Positions 7,490 to 18,873 of a stretch of DNA of 48,946 nt are shown here, in pieces (position 1 is the first letter of the stretch; each line of letters begins with the position of its first letter). Under the pieces are notes generated by a model. It did no database searches, was not told the origin of the DNA, and was given only the letters and a program-made list of their open reading frames with translations. The translations under genes were made by a program, and so were the position numbers. The stretch is taken from NCBI GenBank assembly GCA_024236415.1, contig JACKKN010000024.1, positions 1-48,946 on the forward strand, in the 5' to 3' direction. This DNA is from Hyphomicrobiales bacterium (lineage in GTDB: Bacteria; Pseudomonadota; Alphaproteobacteria; Rhodospirillales; JACKKN01).

Positions 7490-10306
7490 ATGATTCCACA
7501 TCCCGCCCGCGCCGCGGCCGCCGCCCTGGCCGTCGCCGTCGCGACCCTGTTGGCCGCCTGCGACGACGGCCCCGCCATCGACGTCGAGCAGTACCTGACC
7601 GAGACCGCCCGCTACCTGGACGAGGGCCAGTACCGGGCCGGCATCATCCAGGCCAAGAACGTGATCAAGGAGGCTCCCGAGAACGCCCGGGCGCGCCTGC
7701 TGCTGGGCCGCATGCTGCTGGAACAGGGCAACGCCGCGGCCGCCGAGATCGAGCTGACGCGGGCCCAATCCCTGGGGTCCGACAAGGACGCGGTGCTGCC
7801 CTGGCTGGGCCGGGCGCAACTGGCCCAGGGCAAGTTCGACGACGCCCAGAAGCTGGCCGACCCGGACGCCTTCGCCACCACCGCCGGCAAGGCCGCCGCG
7901 CACGTGATCCGGGCCAACGTGCTGCTGGCCCGGCGCCAGCCCGACAAGGCGCGCGAGGAGTTCCTGGCCGCCCGCCTGCTGGCCCCCGGCGACACGGCGA
8001 TCCACGTCGGCCTGGCCCGCATGGCCCTGCGCGACCGCGACCTGGAGGCGGCGGCGCGGCACCTGGCGGACGCCGACAAGGCGGCCCCGGACGACATCGA
8101 CGTCATCGTCCTGCGCGCCGACCTGGCCCTGGCCCGCTCCGACTTCGCCACCGCCCTGGCCGAGTACGAGAAGGCCAAGGCGCGGCGGCCCGAGAACCTG
8201 TTCCCCCTGATCGGCCTGGCCCGGGCGCAGATGGGCCTGAAGGACCTGGACGGGGCCACGGCGAACCTGGATGCGGCCCTCAAGCGCGCGCCCAAGCACG
8301 CCGCCGCCCTGCTGCTGCGCGCCACCATCGCCTACCAGAAGAAGGACTTCACCCACGCGGAAAGCCTGGCCAACACCCTGCTGGCCGTGGTCCCCGACGA
8401 CCTGCCGGGGCTGTTGATCGCCGGCTCGGCGGCCTACGCCCTGCAGCACGACGAGCAGGCGGTCAAGCACCTGTCCGGCTTCGTCGCGGCGCGGCCGGAC
8501 CACGTGCCGGCGCGCAAGATGTACGGCGCCGCCCTGATGCGCCTGGGCGACGGGGCCCAGGCCCTCAAGGTGCTGGAGCCCCTGGGCAAGTCGGCCGGCG
8601 ACGACGCCCAGTTCCTGTCCCTGCTGGGGGCCGCCGCGGTGCGCTCGCGCGACCTGGAAAAGGGCGCCGCCTACCTGGCCCAGGCGGCCGAGATCAACCC
8701 CGACGACGCCGCCTCGCAGGCCCGGTTCGGCGCCACCCAGATCGGGCTCGGCAAGATCGACGCCGGAATCGCCGCCCTGGAGAAGGCGCTGGAACTGGAC
8801 CCGACCCTGGACCAGGCGACCTATGCCCTGTTCACCACCTACATGCGCCAGAAGCAGTACGACAAGGCGCTGGAGATCGCCGCCAAGGTCAAGGCGGAAA
8901 AGCCCGACCGCTCCATCGGCCATTCCATGGAAGGGGTGGTCATGAGCGCCAAGGGCGACGCCGCGGCGTCGCGGGCCGCCTTCAACCGGGCCCTGGAGGT
9001 GGACCCCAAGTCCATCGACGCCCGGGTCAACCTGGCGGCGCTGGAGGTGCGCGCCGGCGACGTCGACGCGGCGCGAAAGCAGCTCGAGGCGGCCCAGGAA
9101 CACTACCCCGACAACCTGCAGGTGATGCTGCGCCTGGCCGCGGTCGAGGGCCGCGCCGGCAAAATGGACAAGGCCGGCGACTGGCTGGAGAAGGCGGTCA
9201 AGGCCCACCCCGACGCCCTGGCGCCGCGGGTGCTGCTGGCGCGCCTGTACGTGGCCACCCGCCAGCCCGACAAGGCCCTGGCCGTGACCCGCCCGGCGAT
9301 CGAGGCCAACCCCGACAACCCCGCCCTACTGAAGGTGACGGGCCAGGCCCACATGACCGCCAACCGGCCGCGCGACGCCGCCGTGGTGTTCCGCAAGCTG
9401 GCGACCCAGGAGCCCAAGTCCCTGGAGGCCCACTTCCTGCTGGCCGGGGCCTACCGGGTCACCGGCAACGACGTGCGCTACATGGAGGAGCTGAACGCCA
9501 TCCTCGCCCTGGACCCGGACAACAAGCTGGCGCGCCTGGCCCTGATCCGCGCCAAAATGGACCAGGGACACCTGGCCGAGGCCCGGCAGGACCTGGCCAA
9601 GGTCAAGGAGGCCAACCCCGACCTGCCGCCGGTGTACGAGCTGGAGGGCCGGCTCCTGGTCGCCGAGAAGCGCTATGACGACGCCGTGGCGGCCTTCCGC
9701 AAGACCATGTCCCTGCTCAAGGGGCCCAACCGCGCCATGACCATGCTGCTGGCCAAGACCCAACTGGCGGGCGGCCACGCCGATGCCGCGGCGGCGACCC
9801 TGGAATCGTGGATGAAGGAGCGGCCCAAGGACTACCAGGTGCTGTTCGAGCTGGGCAACTACTACCTGCGCACCGGCCGCGGCGACGATGCCGCCGCCGC
9901 CTACGGGCGCATCGTCGAGGCCGAGCCCAAGCACTGGGCGGCGCGCAACAACCTGGCCTGGGTGCAGATGACCAAGGGCGACCTGGACGCCGCCCAGAGC
10001 CAGATCGAGACCGCCCTGGAAACTGCCGGCGAGCAGCCCGAGGTGCTGGACACGGCCGGCCTGGTCTACCTGGCCAAGGGCGAGTCGCGCCAGGCGGTGC
10101 GGGTCCTGCGCAAAGCCACCGGCCTGCAGTCCGGCCGCCGCGAGGGGCAGCGCAACCTGTCCATCGACTTCCACCTGGCCAAGGCCCTGGCCGAGGACGG
10201 CCTCAAGGAGGAGGCCCGGTCGGTGCTGCGCAAGCTGCTGGCGGCCAAGGACCCCTTCCCCGAACGGACCGAGGCCGAGGCGCTGAAGGCCAAGCTGGGC
10301 GGGTGA
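7490..10306 (+). CDS. prsT: PEP-CTERM system TPR lipoprotein PrsT
   Basis: This 938-residue protein has a signal peptide with lipobox LLAAC (Cys24), then some twenty or more tetratricopeptide repeats (recurring A..LL.G...G....A......A). Its length and layout match PrsT, the large TPR protein that accompanies exosortase/PEP-CTERM systems and EPS export. The beginning (DVEQYLTETARYLDEGQYRAGIIQ) is the usual PrsT opening. It is probably anchored at the outer or inner membrane and acts as a scaffold for surface-protein sorting. The exosortase is not in the window, but a PEP-CTERM substrate is at 46.2 kb and an EPS gene group at 14-18.6 kb. Generic TPR lipoprotein is the alternative. Confidence 0.8.
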   Translation: MIPHPARAAAAALAVAVATLLAACDDGPAIDVEQYLTETARYLDEGQYRAGIIQAKNVIKEAPENARARLLLGRMLLEQGNAAAAEIELTRAQSLGSDKDAVLPWLGRAQLAQGKFDDAQKLADPDAFATTAGKAAAHVIRANVLLARRQPDKAREEFLAARLLAPGDTAIHVGLARMALRDRDLEAAARHLADADKAAPDDIDVIVLRADLALARSDFATALAEYEKAKARRPENLFPLIGLARAQMGLKDLDGATANLDAALKRAPKHAAALLLRATIAYQKKDFTHAESLANTLLAVVPDDLPGLLIAGSAAYALQHDEQAVKHLSGFVAARPDHVPARKMYGAALMRLGDGAQALKVLEPLGKSAGDDAQFLSLLGAAAVRSRDLEKGAAYLAQAAEINPDDAASQARFGATQIGLGKIDAGIAALEKALELDPTLDQATYALFTTYMRQKQYDKALEIAAKVKAEKPDRSIGHSMEGVVMSAKGDAAASRAAFNRALEVDPKSIDARVNLAALEVRAGDVDAARKQLEAAQEHYPDNLQVMLRLAAVEGRAGKMDKAGDWLEKAVKAHPDALAPRVLLARLYVATRQPDKALAVTRPAIEANPDNPALLKVTGQAHMTANRPRDAAVVFRKLATQEPKSLEAHFLLAGAYRVTGNDVRYMEELNAILALDPDNKLARLALIRAKMDQGHLAEARQDLAKVKEANPDLPPVYELEGRLLVAEKRYDDAVAAFRKTMSLLKGPNRAMTMLLAKTQLAGGHADAAAATLESWMKERPKDYQVLFELGNYYLRTGRGDDAAAAYGRIVEAEPKHWAARNNLAWVQMTKGDLDAAQSQIETALETAGEQPEVLDTAGLVYLAKGESRQAVRVLRKATGLQSGRREGQRNLSIDFHLAKALAEDGLKEEARSVLRKLLAAKDPFPERTEAEALKAKLGG

Positions 10307-10378
10307 CGGCGCACCGCGGGGCCGGTTGCCGGCGGCCGGGCCCGATGGTAGGCTTCCGGCGCTCGGGAGGACAAGGTC

Positions 10379-10918
10379 ATGAACCAGGCATTCGTCGAAC
10401 AGATGGCCATGTATTCGGCCTACCACCGCGACTGGCGCAACAAGGCCACCCACTTCGTCGGCGTGCCGGCCATCGCCTTCTCGCTGCTGGTGGCCCTGGG
10501 CTGGATCCAGCTCTTTGACCTGGACGGCCTGGCCATCACCGGCGGCCTGGTGTTCGCCGTGGTGGTCATGACCTCGTGGGTGCTGCTGGACCGCGGCGTC
10601 GGCCTGGCCACCACCCTGGCCTTCCTGCCCCTGGTGCTGATCGCCGACGCGGTCTCGACCCTGGACCGGACCACGGGGCTGACCGTGTTCGCCCTGTTCT
10701 TCGTCGGCGGCTGGGTGGTCCAGTTGCTGGGCCACGCCTTCGAGGGGCGCAAGCCGGCGCTGATGGACAACCTGCTGCAGATCTTCATCGCCCCCACCTT
10801 CCTAGCCGCCGAGGTGCTGTTCGCCCTGGGCCTGTGCCACCCCCTGCGCGACGCCGTCGAGGCGCGCTGGACGGCCTATGCCAAGGACGCCCGCCGCGCC
10901 CCCACGGCGGCGGAATAG
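10379..10918 (+). CDS. Mpo1-like (DUF962/YGL010w) membrane protein
   Basis: This 179-residue protein begins MNQAFVEQMAMYSAYHRDWRNKATHFVGVP, with the YH..N..TH..GVP pattern of the Mpo1 family. Four hydrophobic helices follow, and a late GHAFEGRKPALMDN segment carries another conserved His. Yeast Mpo1 is an iron-dependent dioxygenase that shortens 2-hydroxy fatty acids by one carbon. A GGAGGA site precedes the ATG. It stands as a single gene between prsT and a convergent dehydrogenase. Confidence 0.8.
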   Translation: MNQAFVEQMAMYSAYHRDWRNKATHFVGVPAIAFSLLVALGWIQLFDLDGLAITGGLVFAVVVMTSWVLLDRGVGLATTLAFLPLVLIADAVSTLDRTTGLTVFALFFVGGWVVQLLGHAFEGRKPALMDNLLQIFIAPTFLAAEVLFALGLCHPLRDAVEARWTAYAKDARRAPTAAE

Positions 10919-10939
10919 CCCGCTTCCGGTTTCACGGCG

Positions 10940-12019
10940 TCAGGGGATCAAAACCAGCTTCCCCGTATGGCGCTTGGCCAGGAAGTCCTGCTGCGCCTGG
11001 ACGATGTCCTCCAGGGGGTAGGTGCGGGCCACCAGGGGCTTGATCTCGCCACCGGCGACGTAGCCGACCAGGGCCTTGAACACCCCCGGGTCCAGCACCG
11101 TGGCGCCGAACAGGCGCAGGTCCTTCAGGTACAGGGTGCGCAGGTCCAGCTCGACCATGGGCCCGGCGATGGCCCCGGCGGTGGCGTAGCGCCCGCCGCG
11201 GCGCAGGACCCGCAGCAGGGCCGGCCAGCCGGCCCCGCCGACCAGGTCGACCACCACGTCCACGGACTCCTCGCCCAGGGCGGCCACCGGGTCGCCGTCG
11301 CGCGGGATCACCTGTGACGCCCCGGCGGCCATGACCTGGCCGGCCTTGGCCGTGCCGGCCACGGCCACCACCCGGGCGCCGCGGCGCCGGGCGAGCTGCA
11401 CCGCGGCCGAGCCGACCCCGCCCGAGGCGCCGGTGACCAGCACGGTCTCGCCGGCCCCCGCCGCGGCCCGGGTCAGCAGGTTCTCGGCCGTCGAATAGCT
11501 GCAGGGAAAGGACGCCAGCTCGGCGTCGCTGAGACCGCAGTCCACGGCATGGGCATGCACCGCCGGCACCGCCACGTATTCGGCGAAGCCGCCGTCCACC
11601 TCGGAGCCCAGGTACAGGCACTGGAACGGGCGCCAGTCCATCGGCGCCCGCAGGCAGGGCTCCACCATCACCCGCTGGCCGCGCCGGGCCGGGTCGACGC
11701 CGGCCCCCACCGCCACGACCTCGCCGGCCACGTCGGCGCCCTGGATGCGCGGCAGGGACAGGGCGCCGCCGTTCCAGGCGGTGTCCGGCGACGGCGGCGC
11801 CGCCAGGGCGCCGTCGCCGGGGGTGGCCGTGGTGACCGACTTGGCGTACCAGCCGACCCGGGTTTTGATGTCGGTGTTGTTGACCGCGGCGGCGCCGACC
11901 CGGACCAGCACCTCGCCCGGCCCCGGCCGCGGCACCGGCACGTCGTCGCGCAGTTCCAGCCTGTCGAACCCGCCGTGTCCGGTCAGCAGGACCGCGCGCA
12001 TGGTTTGGGGCACGGGCAT
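10940..12019 (-). CDS. MDR-family zinc-type alcohol dehydrogenase/quinone oxidoreductase
   Basis: This 359-residue protein has an N-terminal GroES-like domain (GEVLVRVGAAAVNNTDIK, IQGADVAGEVVAVG) and a Rossmann domain with VLVTGASGGVGSAAVQLA. Catalytic-zinc residues of classical ADH are not clear, so a zeta-crystallin-like NADPH:quinone reductase or enoyl reductase is more likely than a true alcohol dehydrogenase. The start is fixed by an AGGAAAGGAGC site 5-8 bases ahead of the ATG; upstream in-frame extension is spurious. It is divergent from recQ with 152 bp between. Confidence 0.83.
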   Translation of the reverse strand: MPVPQTMRAVLLTGHGGFDRLELRDDVPVPRPGPGEVLVRVGAAAVNNTDIKTRVGWYAKSVTTATPGDGALAAPPSPDTAWNGGALSLPRIQGADVAGEVVAVGAGVDPARRGQRVMVEPCLRAPMDWRPFQCLYLGSEVDGGFAEYVAVPAVHAHAVDCGLSDAELASFPCSYSTAENLLTRAAAGAGETVLVTGASGGVGSAAVQLARRRGARVVAVAGTAKAGQVMAAGASQVIPRDGDPVAALGEESVDVVVDLVGGAGWPALLRVLRRGGRYATAGAIAGPMVELDLRTLYLKDLRLFGATVLDPGVFKALVGYVAGGEIKPLVARTYPLEDIVQAQQDFLAKRHTGKLVLIP

Positions 12020-12171
12020 GGCGCCGCTCCTTTCCCTCCGTCCGCCCCCGATGGTGGGCCAGGGCGGCGCCGGCGTCCACGGCAAAAGCCGGCACCGGCG
12101 GCGGGGTGGCCGGCGGCGGCGAATCGGGCTAGGGTCGCCGGGCCGCTCCGCAACCCTGACCCAACCACGCC

Positions 12172-13995
<1,824 letters not shown>

Positions 13996-14003
13996 GGTCG
14001 CCC

Positions 14004-15113
14004 ATGGCCAGGTTCCGCCAGACCCTGCCGCGCCTGGCGCGCGCCCTGCTGTACCCCGACGCGGTCAGCCTGCGCGACCTGCCGGCCGGCCGCCACGACC
14101 TGCGCCTGGACTTCGCGTTCCGGCCGCCGGACCTGCCGACCCCCGACGCGCCCGACCTGGGCACCTGGCCGCGCGAACTGGCCATCGGCCGCACCGCCGT
14201 CTATCCGGCGCCCGAGGTGTTTTCGGCGCGCCTGCGCCGGGTCATGTACTGGCCGGCCACCAACCTGGTGCTGACCGACCGGCGGGCGCCGATCCGGGAC
14301 TCGACGGTGACGGTCCTGCCCATCGACCGGCGCGCCTGGACCGAACGCTTCACCCGCGGCGTCCACCGCCTGCCGGGGACCTGGACCGTGTTCCGCTCGG
14401 TGCACCTGCTGCACAACTACTTCCACACCGTGGTCCACGACGCCTCGCGGCTGTACATGCTGCGCCAGCCGCCGTATTGCGACCTGCCGGAAATCAACCT
14501 GATGATGCCGGGGCCGCCGACCCCGGCCGAGTCCTTCGTGCTGGACCGCTACCTGCCCGGCAACGTGCGGGTCCAGGTGTTCGACGACGGCCGCATGCTG
14601 CGGCCCGACGAGATGATCCTGCCGTCGTTCCTGGCGCGGCGCTGGATGCCGCACCTGCCGCGCCCGTTCCTGGACGACATGCTGCCCCACTTCCTGCCCG
14701 ACCGGCCGCGGCGCCGGTGCAACCGCATCTTCATCGGCCGCAAGGAGGGAAGCCGCCGCCGCGGTGCGCGCAACATCCTGAACGAGGACGCCCTGTGGCG
14801 GGCCCTGCAGGCGCGCGGGTTCCAGCGCCACTACCTGGAGGACCTGGGCTTCGAGCAGCAGATCGAGCTGTTCTACGACGCCGAGGCGGTGGTGGGCGCC
14901 CACGGCGCCGGCCTGACCAACCTGCTGTACGCCCGGGACGTGGACGTGGTCGAACTGCACGCCGCCCGCATCCTGATCCCCACCTACTATTTCTTCAGCC
15001 TGACCCTGGGCCACCGTTACGCCTGGTGGTGCGCCGACGGCGACCATTTCGACGCCGATTTCGCGGTCGACGTGGACGCGGTGAGCGCGCGCCTGCCGGC
15101 GCACCTGCGCTGA
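14004..15113 (+). CDS. Glycosyltransferase family 61 (DUF563)
   Basis: This 369-residue protein shows the GT61 core: HNYFHTVVHDASRL near residue 138, the RIFIGRKEGSRRR segment, and the C-terminal VVGAHGAGLTNLLYA motif that defines the family. Members transfer sugars such as xylose or GlcNAc to polysaccharide or glycan acceptors. It starts 9 bp after recQ and is convergent with the pyruvyl transferase/GT4 genes, with which it forms an exopolysaccharide cluster. Confidence 0.87.
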   Translation: MARFRQTLPRLARALLYPDAVSLRDLPAGRHDLRLDFAFRPPDLPTPDAPDLGTWPRELAIGRTAVYPAPEVFSARLRRVMYWPATNLVLTDRRAPIRDSTVTVLPIDRRAWTERFTRGVHRLPGTWTVFRSVHLLHNYFHTVVHDASRLYMLRQPPYCDLPEINLMMPGPPTPAESFVLDRYLPGNVRVQVFDDGRMLRPDEMILPSFLARRWMPHLPRPFLDDMLPHFLPDRPRRRCNRIFIGRKEGSRRRGARNILNEDALWRALQARGFQRHYLEDLGFEQQIELFYDAEAVVGAHGAGLTNLLYARDVDVVELHAARILIPTYYFFSLTLGHRYAWWCADGDHFDADFAVDVDAVSARLPAHLR

Positions 15114-15118
15114 CAGGA

Positions 15119-16270
15119 TCAGGCGACCAGGGGCCGCAGCAGTTCGGCGTCGGCGCGGGCCTTGTCGCGGCGCCGCGCGGCGTCGGCCCGCTGCGCCGCC
15201 CGCACCTGGTCGCGCTCCCGCCACAGGCGTTCGCACAGGGCCAGGGCCGGCTCGTACTCCAGTTCGTCCCAGCGCAGCACGAAGTCCCCGGCCGAGCCGC
15301 GCGCCATCAGCTCCGCCGACCGCGGGTCGTAGGCCACCGCCATCACCGGGGTGCCGCTGTTGGCGGCGAAGGTGGTGGACGACAGGCGGCTGGAGATCAG
15401 CATCTCGCAGCGGGCGATGACGCCGATGCACTGGCCGGCGCTGAACGGCGGGCGCAGCATCTGGATGCGATCCGGGTCGTCCAGGTGGCGGCGGATCTGC
15501 GCCACCATGGCGCGGTCGTCGTCCAGCGACGGATGCATGGGGATGACCAGCAGCTGGGCCCACCCGGACAGCGCGTTCATGAGCCGGCCCAGGGTCTCGA
15601 CGGCGCGGCGGTTGCGGTCGGCGTCGAACCCCTGCAGGTCCTTGACCCAGTCCGGCACGTCCTCGTGCACGTAGCGGGTGGTCAGGGCGATCACCGGCTG
15701 GTCCGGGTCGATGCCGGAGTCCCGCAGCAGGGCCGCCACCCGGACGCCGTCGTCGGGCGCCAGCAGCGCCCGCTGGTCCTCCACCAGGACCGGCTCGACG
15801 GCCACGTCCAGCCGGCGCAGCATGTCGAGGCCCGCCTGCTCGCGCACTGCCACCAGGGCCATGCGGTCGAAGAAGGACCGGAACAGGCGGCGCGCCGCGG
15901 CGGCCCGGGTCTTGAACACGGTGATGCCGTAGCAGGCGATGGCGGCGCCGCCCAGGCGGCTGAGCGCGATTACCAGCATGCAGGCCAGGAGCTGGCGCCG
16001 GGTCTCGTAGAACGGCGCCCCGACCACCAGCAGCAGGTCGCTGCGCAACAGGCGGGTCACGCTGCGCCAGGCCTCGGCCAGGCGGATGGTGCGGGCGTGG
16101 GGATAGAACAGCCGGGTAGCCTGGCGCGGCCGGTCCAGGACCGCCACGTCGGCGTCCGGCGCCAGGTCCGCCAACAGCTCGAGGATGGCGCCGATCTGCG
16201 CCTCGTCACCGATCTTGGCGAACGACGTTCCCCAGACGGTGATCCGCTTGCCGGCCTTGCTCCGCTGCAT
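15119..16270 (-). CDS. Polysaccharide pyruvyl transferase family protein
   Basis: This 383-residue protein opens with a KRITVWGTSFAKIGDEAQ segment matching the N-terminal G...GDE motif of pyruvyl transferases. It has the two-lobe GT-B-like arrangement and, in the C-terminal lobe, the CEMLISSRLSSTTFAANSGTPVMAVAYD motif. The family adds ketal pyruvate from PEP onto exopolysaccharide or cell-wall sugars. ATG 16270 lies about 8 bases after a GGGGGGTGA stretch that also includes the stop of the upstream GT gene. The conserved H of the usual SRLH is replaced by S (SRLS), so activity may differ. Confidence 0.75.
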   Translation of the reverse strand: MQRSKAGKRITVWGTSFAKIGDEAQIGAILELLADLAPDADVAVLDRPRQATRLFYPHARTIRLAEAWRSVTRLLRSDLLLVVGAPFYETRRQLLACMLVIALSRLGGAAIACYGITVFKTRAAAARRLFRSFFDRMALVAVREQAGLDMLRRLDVAVEPVLVEDQRALLAPDDGVRVAALLRDSGIDPDQPVIALTTRYVHEDVPDWVKDLQGFDADRNRRAVETLGRLMNALSGWAQLLVIPMHPSLDDDRAMVAQIRRHLDDPDRIQMLRPPFSAGQCIGVIARCEMLISSRLSSTTFAANSGTPVMAVAYDPRSAELMARGSAGDFVLRWDELEYEPALALCERLWRERDQVRAAQRADAARRRDKARADAELLRPLVA

Positions 16271-16276
16271 CAAGGT

Positions 16277-17368
16277 TCACCCCCCTTTCATCACCTCGCC
16301 GTATACGTCCATGTGCCGTTGGATGGCAATGTCAGGCGCGTTGGTCCGCGCCACGTAACGGTGGCCTTCCTCCCCCAGGCGCCGCCAGGCGTCCCCCTTC
16401 AGCAGGCGCGCCAGGGCGGCGCCATAGTCCTCGTCCGCGGCCAGGTCGCCGAAGCGAGACACGAACCCGTCGGGGTCCAGCGAACTGACCAGGGCGCAGC
16501 GGTGGGCGGCGGCCTCGATGAACACGTTGGGCAGGCCCTCGCGCGCCGCCGGGTTCACCAGCACCCAGGACCGGGCCAGGATCTGGCCATGGCGCGGGTC
16601 CGCGAACTGGTCGATGAAGCCCGTGAACTCCAGGTTCGGGATGTTACCGTAAGTTGTCTCCAGGTTGGCCTGAAATCTCGGATCCTGGGCCATTCCCACG
16701 GCCAGGAACCGCACGTGGGGGAACCGCGCCGCCAGGTCCAGGAACCGCCCCGGGCGCTTGCGCCGGTCCAGCCGCCCGATGAAGCAGACGGTGGGTTCGG
16801 TTGCCTTCTGCACCGTCTCGGGCACGGCGATGGGGGTCGGCAGGAATCCGGGCTCCTTGGCCAGACCGAACCGGCGCCGCACCTTCTGGCGCAGGAACAT
16901 GGCCGGCACGAACACGGCGTCGGCGCGGCGCAGGGCGGCCCGGGTCACGGGGTTCTCGTAATAGGCCATGGTCGCCAGCAGGCGCGCGCGCGAGCGCGAC
17001 GGGTGCTTGAACTCGATCCACCAGTCGGACCAGTCGCGGGGGTCGCGGCAGGTGACCACGTGGGCGCGGCCGGGCATGGCCCGCTGCGCCACATGGGTGG
17101 CCAGGGATTCCTGCTGGGAATGGTAGACGTCGGCGTCGCAGCCGCGGAACAGGGCGGCGGCGCGCCCGTGGTCGCGCGGCGGGTAGCCCAGCACCCGGAT
17201 GCCGTCGACCTCCTGCTCGGCCTCGTCGCGGCCCGGGGGAAAGGGCACCACCGCCGTCACCTGGACCCCGCGCGCCGCCAGGCCGCGGCCGATGGCGCGG
17301 GTGGCGAATCCGAACCCGCCGGCGCGGCCCCAGCCCAGGAACTCGGCGCAGATCAGGCAGACTTTCAT
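16277..17368 (-). CDS. GT4-type glycosyltransferase
   Basis: This 363-residue GT-B enzyme has the N-terminal acceptor lobe MKVCLICAEFLGWGRAGGFGF and the C-terminal nucleotide-sugar lobe with FIGRLDRRKRP and the E-x7-E-like NPAAREGLPNVFIEAAAH. It overlaps the upstream glycosyltransferase by ATGA (17365-17368), showing translational coupling. The substrate sugar is unknown; context says exopolysaccharide assembly. Confidence 0.87.
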   Translation of the reverse strand: MKVCLICAEFLGWGRAGGFGFATRAIGRGLAARGVQVTAVVPFPPGRDEAEQEVDGIRVLGYPPRDHGRAAALFRGCDADVYHSQQESLATHVAQRAMPGRAHVVTCRDPRDWSDWWIEFKHPSRSRARLLATMAYYENPVTRAALRRADAVFVPAMFLRQKVRRRFGLAKEPGFLPTPIAVPETVQKATEPTVCFIGRLDRRKRPGRFLDLAARFPHVRFLAVGMAQDPRFQANLETTYGNIPNLEFTGFIDQFADPRHGQILARSWVLVNPAAREGLPNVFIEAAAHRCALVSSLDPDGFVSRFGDLAADEDYGAALARLLKGDAWRRLGEEGHRYVARTNAPDIAIQRHMDVYGEVMKGG

Positions 17369-18624
17369 GCGGCCTTTCCCGGGCGCTCCCCGGCCATGGC
17401 GCCCCCCAGGATCTCGGCGAAACGCTCGCCGATGCACTGCCAGTCATAGCCGCAGGCCCGCTCGCGGGCCGCCGCGGCCATGCACCGGCGCAGGTCGGCA
17501 TCGCCCAGCACCCGGCACAGGGCCGCGGCCAGGGCCGGCACGTCGCCGGACGGCACGACCAGGCCGTTGACGCCGTCCTCGATGATCTCGCGCACCCCGC
17601 CCACGTCGCCGACGACGCTGGCCAGGCCGGCGGCGCCGGCCTCGCTCAACACCGTGGGCAGGCCCTCGGTGTCACCATCGCGGGCGACGACGAAGGGGGC
17701 GCAAAAGACGTCGGCCGCGGCATACAGGGCCGGCAGGTCCCGGTGCGCCACGCTGCCCAGCAGGCGCACCCGCTGGCGCAGCCCCAGCCGTTCGACCAGG
17801 GCCTCCAGCTCGCCGCGCATGGGGCCGTCGCCGGCGATGGCCAGGGTTGCGCCCAGGGCGCCCAGGCCGTCGCCGGCCATGGCCCGCAGCAGCACCGGCA
17901 GCCCCTTCTTCTCGGCCAGGCGGCCGACGAACAGGATCAGCGGGCGGGCCGGGTCCAGCCCCGCCGGCGGGCCGCCGCCCGGCCCGTGCCGGGCGAAGGC
18001 GCCCAGGTCGCAGCCCATGGGAATCACCGCCGGCTCGCGGTCCAGCACGCCGCGCAGCGGCCCCTCCATCAGGTGCGCCTTAAGGGCCGCCGACACCACG
18101 GTCACCGCGGCGGCGCCGCGCAGGGCGCGGCGCACCAACAAGCTCTTCGCCAGCGTGCCCGTGGTGTAGATGTCGCCGCCATGCATAGTGACCACGTAGG
18201 GCGGCGCCCCGGCGCGGCCGGCCAGGGTGCTCTGCACGAAGCCCTGCGGCAGGGCCCAGTGGCTGTGCACGCAATCGAATCCGCCGTCGGCGATCAGCCG
18301 CGCCGTGGCCTGGCGCAGGCCGGCGAACAGGGCCGGGACCAGGGGCCACAGGGCCGGGTTCCGCCGCAGGCGCGGGCCGATGGCGCCCGGATAGCTCAGC
18401 ACCTCCCAGCGCCGCGACGGCGCGTAGCGGTAGCGCACCACCGGCACCCCCGACAGCTCGTGGCGCATGGGCGCGCAGGGGTGGGCCGGGGCCAGGATGG
18501 TGACGTCGAAATGGGCCTGCAGGGCCCGTGACAGATCGAGGACGAACCGGGGCTCGCCGTCGTTATCCAAGCACGGAAGCGTGCTGGTCGTGACCAGCAC
18601 GCGCCCCTTCCCTTTGTCAGCCAT
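17365..18624 (-). CDS. GT4-type glycosyltransferase
   Basis: This 419-residue protein has a GT-B fold. The N-terminal lobe starts RVLVTTSTLPCLDNDGEPRFVLDLSRAL. The C-terminal lobe carries ILFVGRLAEKKGLPVLLRAM, LAIAGDGP and DTEGLPTVLSEAGAAG, whose glutamates bind the sugar donor. It is the first gene of the three-gene minus-strand operon with a second GT4 and a pyruvyl transferase. The AT-richer upstream region contains a weak Fur-like palindrome. The enzyme's sugar specificity is not readable. Confidence 0.88.
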   Translation of the reverse strand: MADKGKGRVLVTTSTLPCLDNDGEPRFVLDLSRALQAHFDVTILAPAHPCAPMRHELSGVPVVRYRYAPSRRWEVLSYPGAIGPRLRRNPALWPLVPALFAGLRQATARLIADGGFDCVHSHWALPQGFVQSTLAGRAGAPPYVVTMHGGDIYTTGTLAKSLLVRRALRGAAAVTVVSAALKAHLMEGPLRGVLDREPAVIPMGCDLGAFARHGPGGGPPAGLDPARPLILFVGRLAEKKGLPVLLRAMAGDGLGALGATLAIAGDGPMRGELEALVERLGLRQRVRLLGSVAHRDLPALYAAADVFCAPFVVARDGDTEGLPTVLSEAGAAGLASVVGDVGGVREIIEDGVNGLVVPSGDVPALAAALCRVLGDADLRRCMAAAARERACGYDWQCIGERFAEILGGAMAGERPGKAA

Positions 18625-18873
18625 TCGGCTGGCCCCTTGCCTCGTTCAAGCCTTCCGGCATCCCGGAATTGAAAACGATTCTCGTCAACGCAACATTAGC
18701 ACGTTGCCGCGTCCTGGCCAGGAGGCAAATGTGCGACAAATTTCATCTGGCACGTGCCGGTAAATCATTGCATTCTTTCGCCAAATACAGAATACGCCCC
18801 CGCAGCGCTCTTGGGGCCACGGATCATGGGGAAACCACTATTTCAACCGGACCGACAATCAAGGAGTTTCCAG

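Noticed and set aside
10307..10378. Several GC palindromes between prsT and the Mpo1-like gene
   Set aside because: In a 70 percent GC genome short palindromes are expected, and no T run follows them.
18669..18690. Fur-like box ahead of the GT4 operon
   Set aside because: TTGAAAACGATTCTCGTCAA is only partly palindromic and there is no iron-related gene nearby; kept as a hint only.
18700..18780. TGGCACG as a sigma-54 promoter near yegP
   Set aside because: The TTGCA element follows at the wrong distance, so GG-N10-GC spacing fails.
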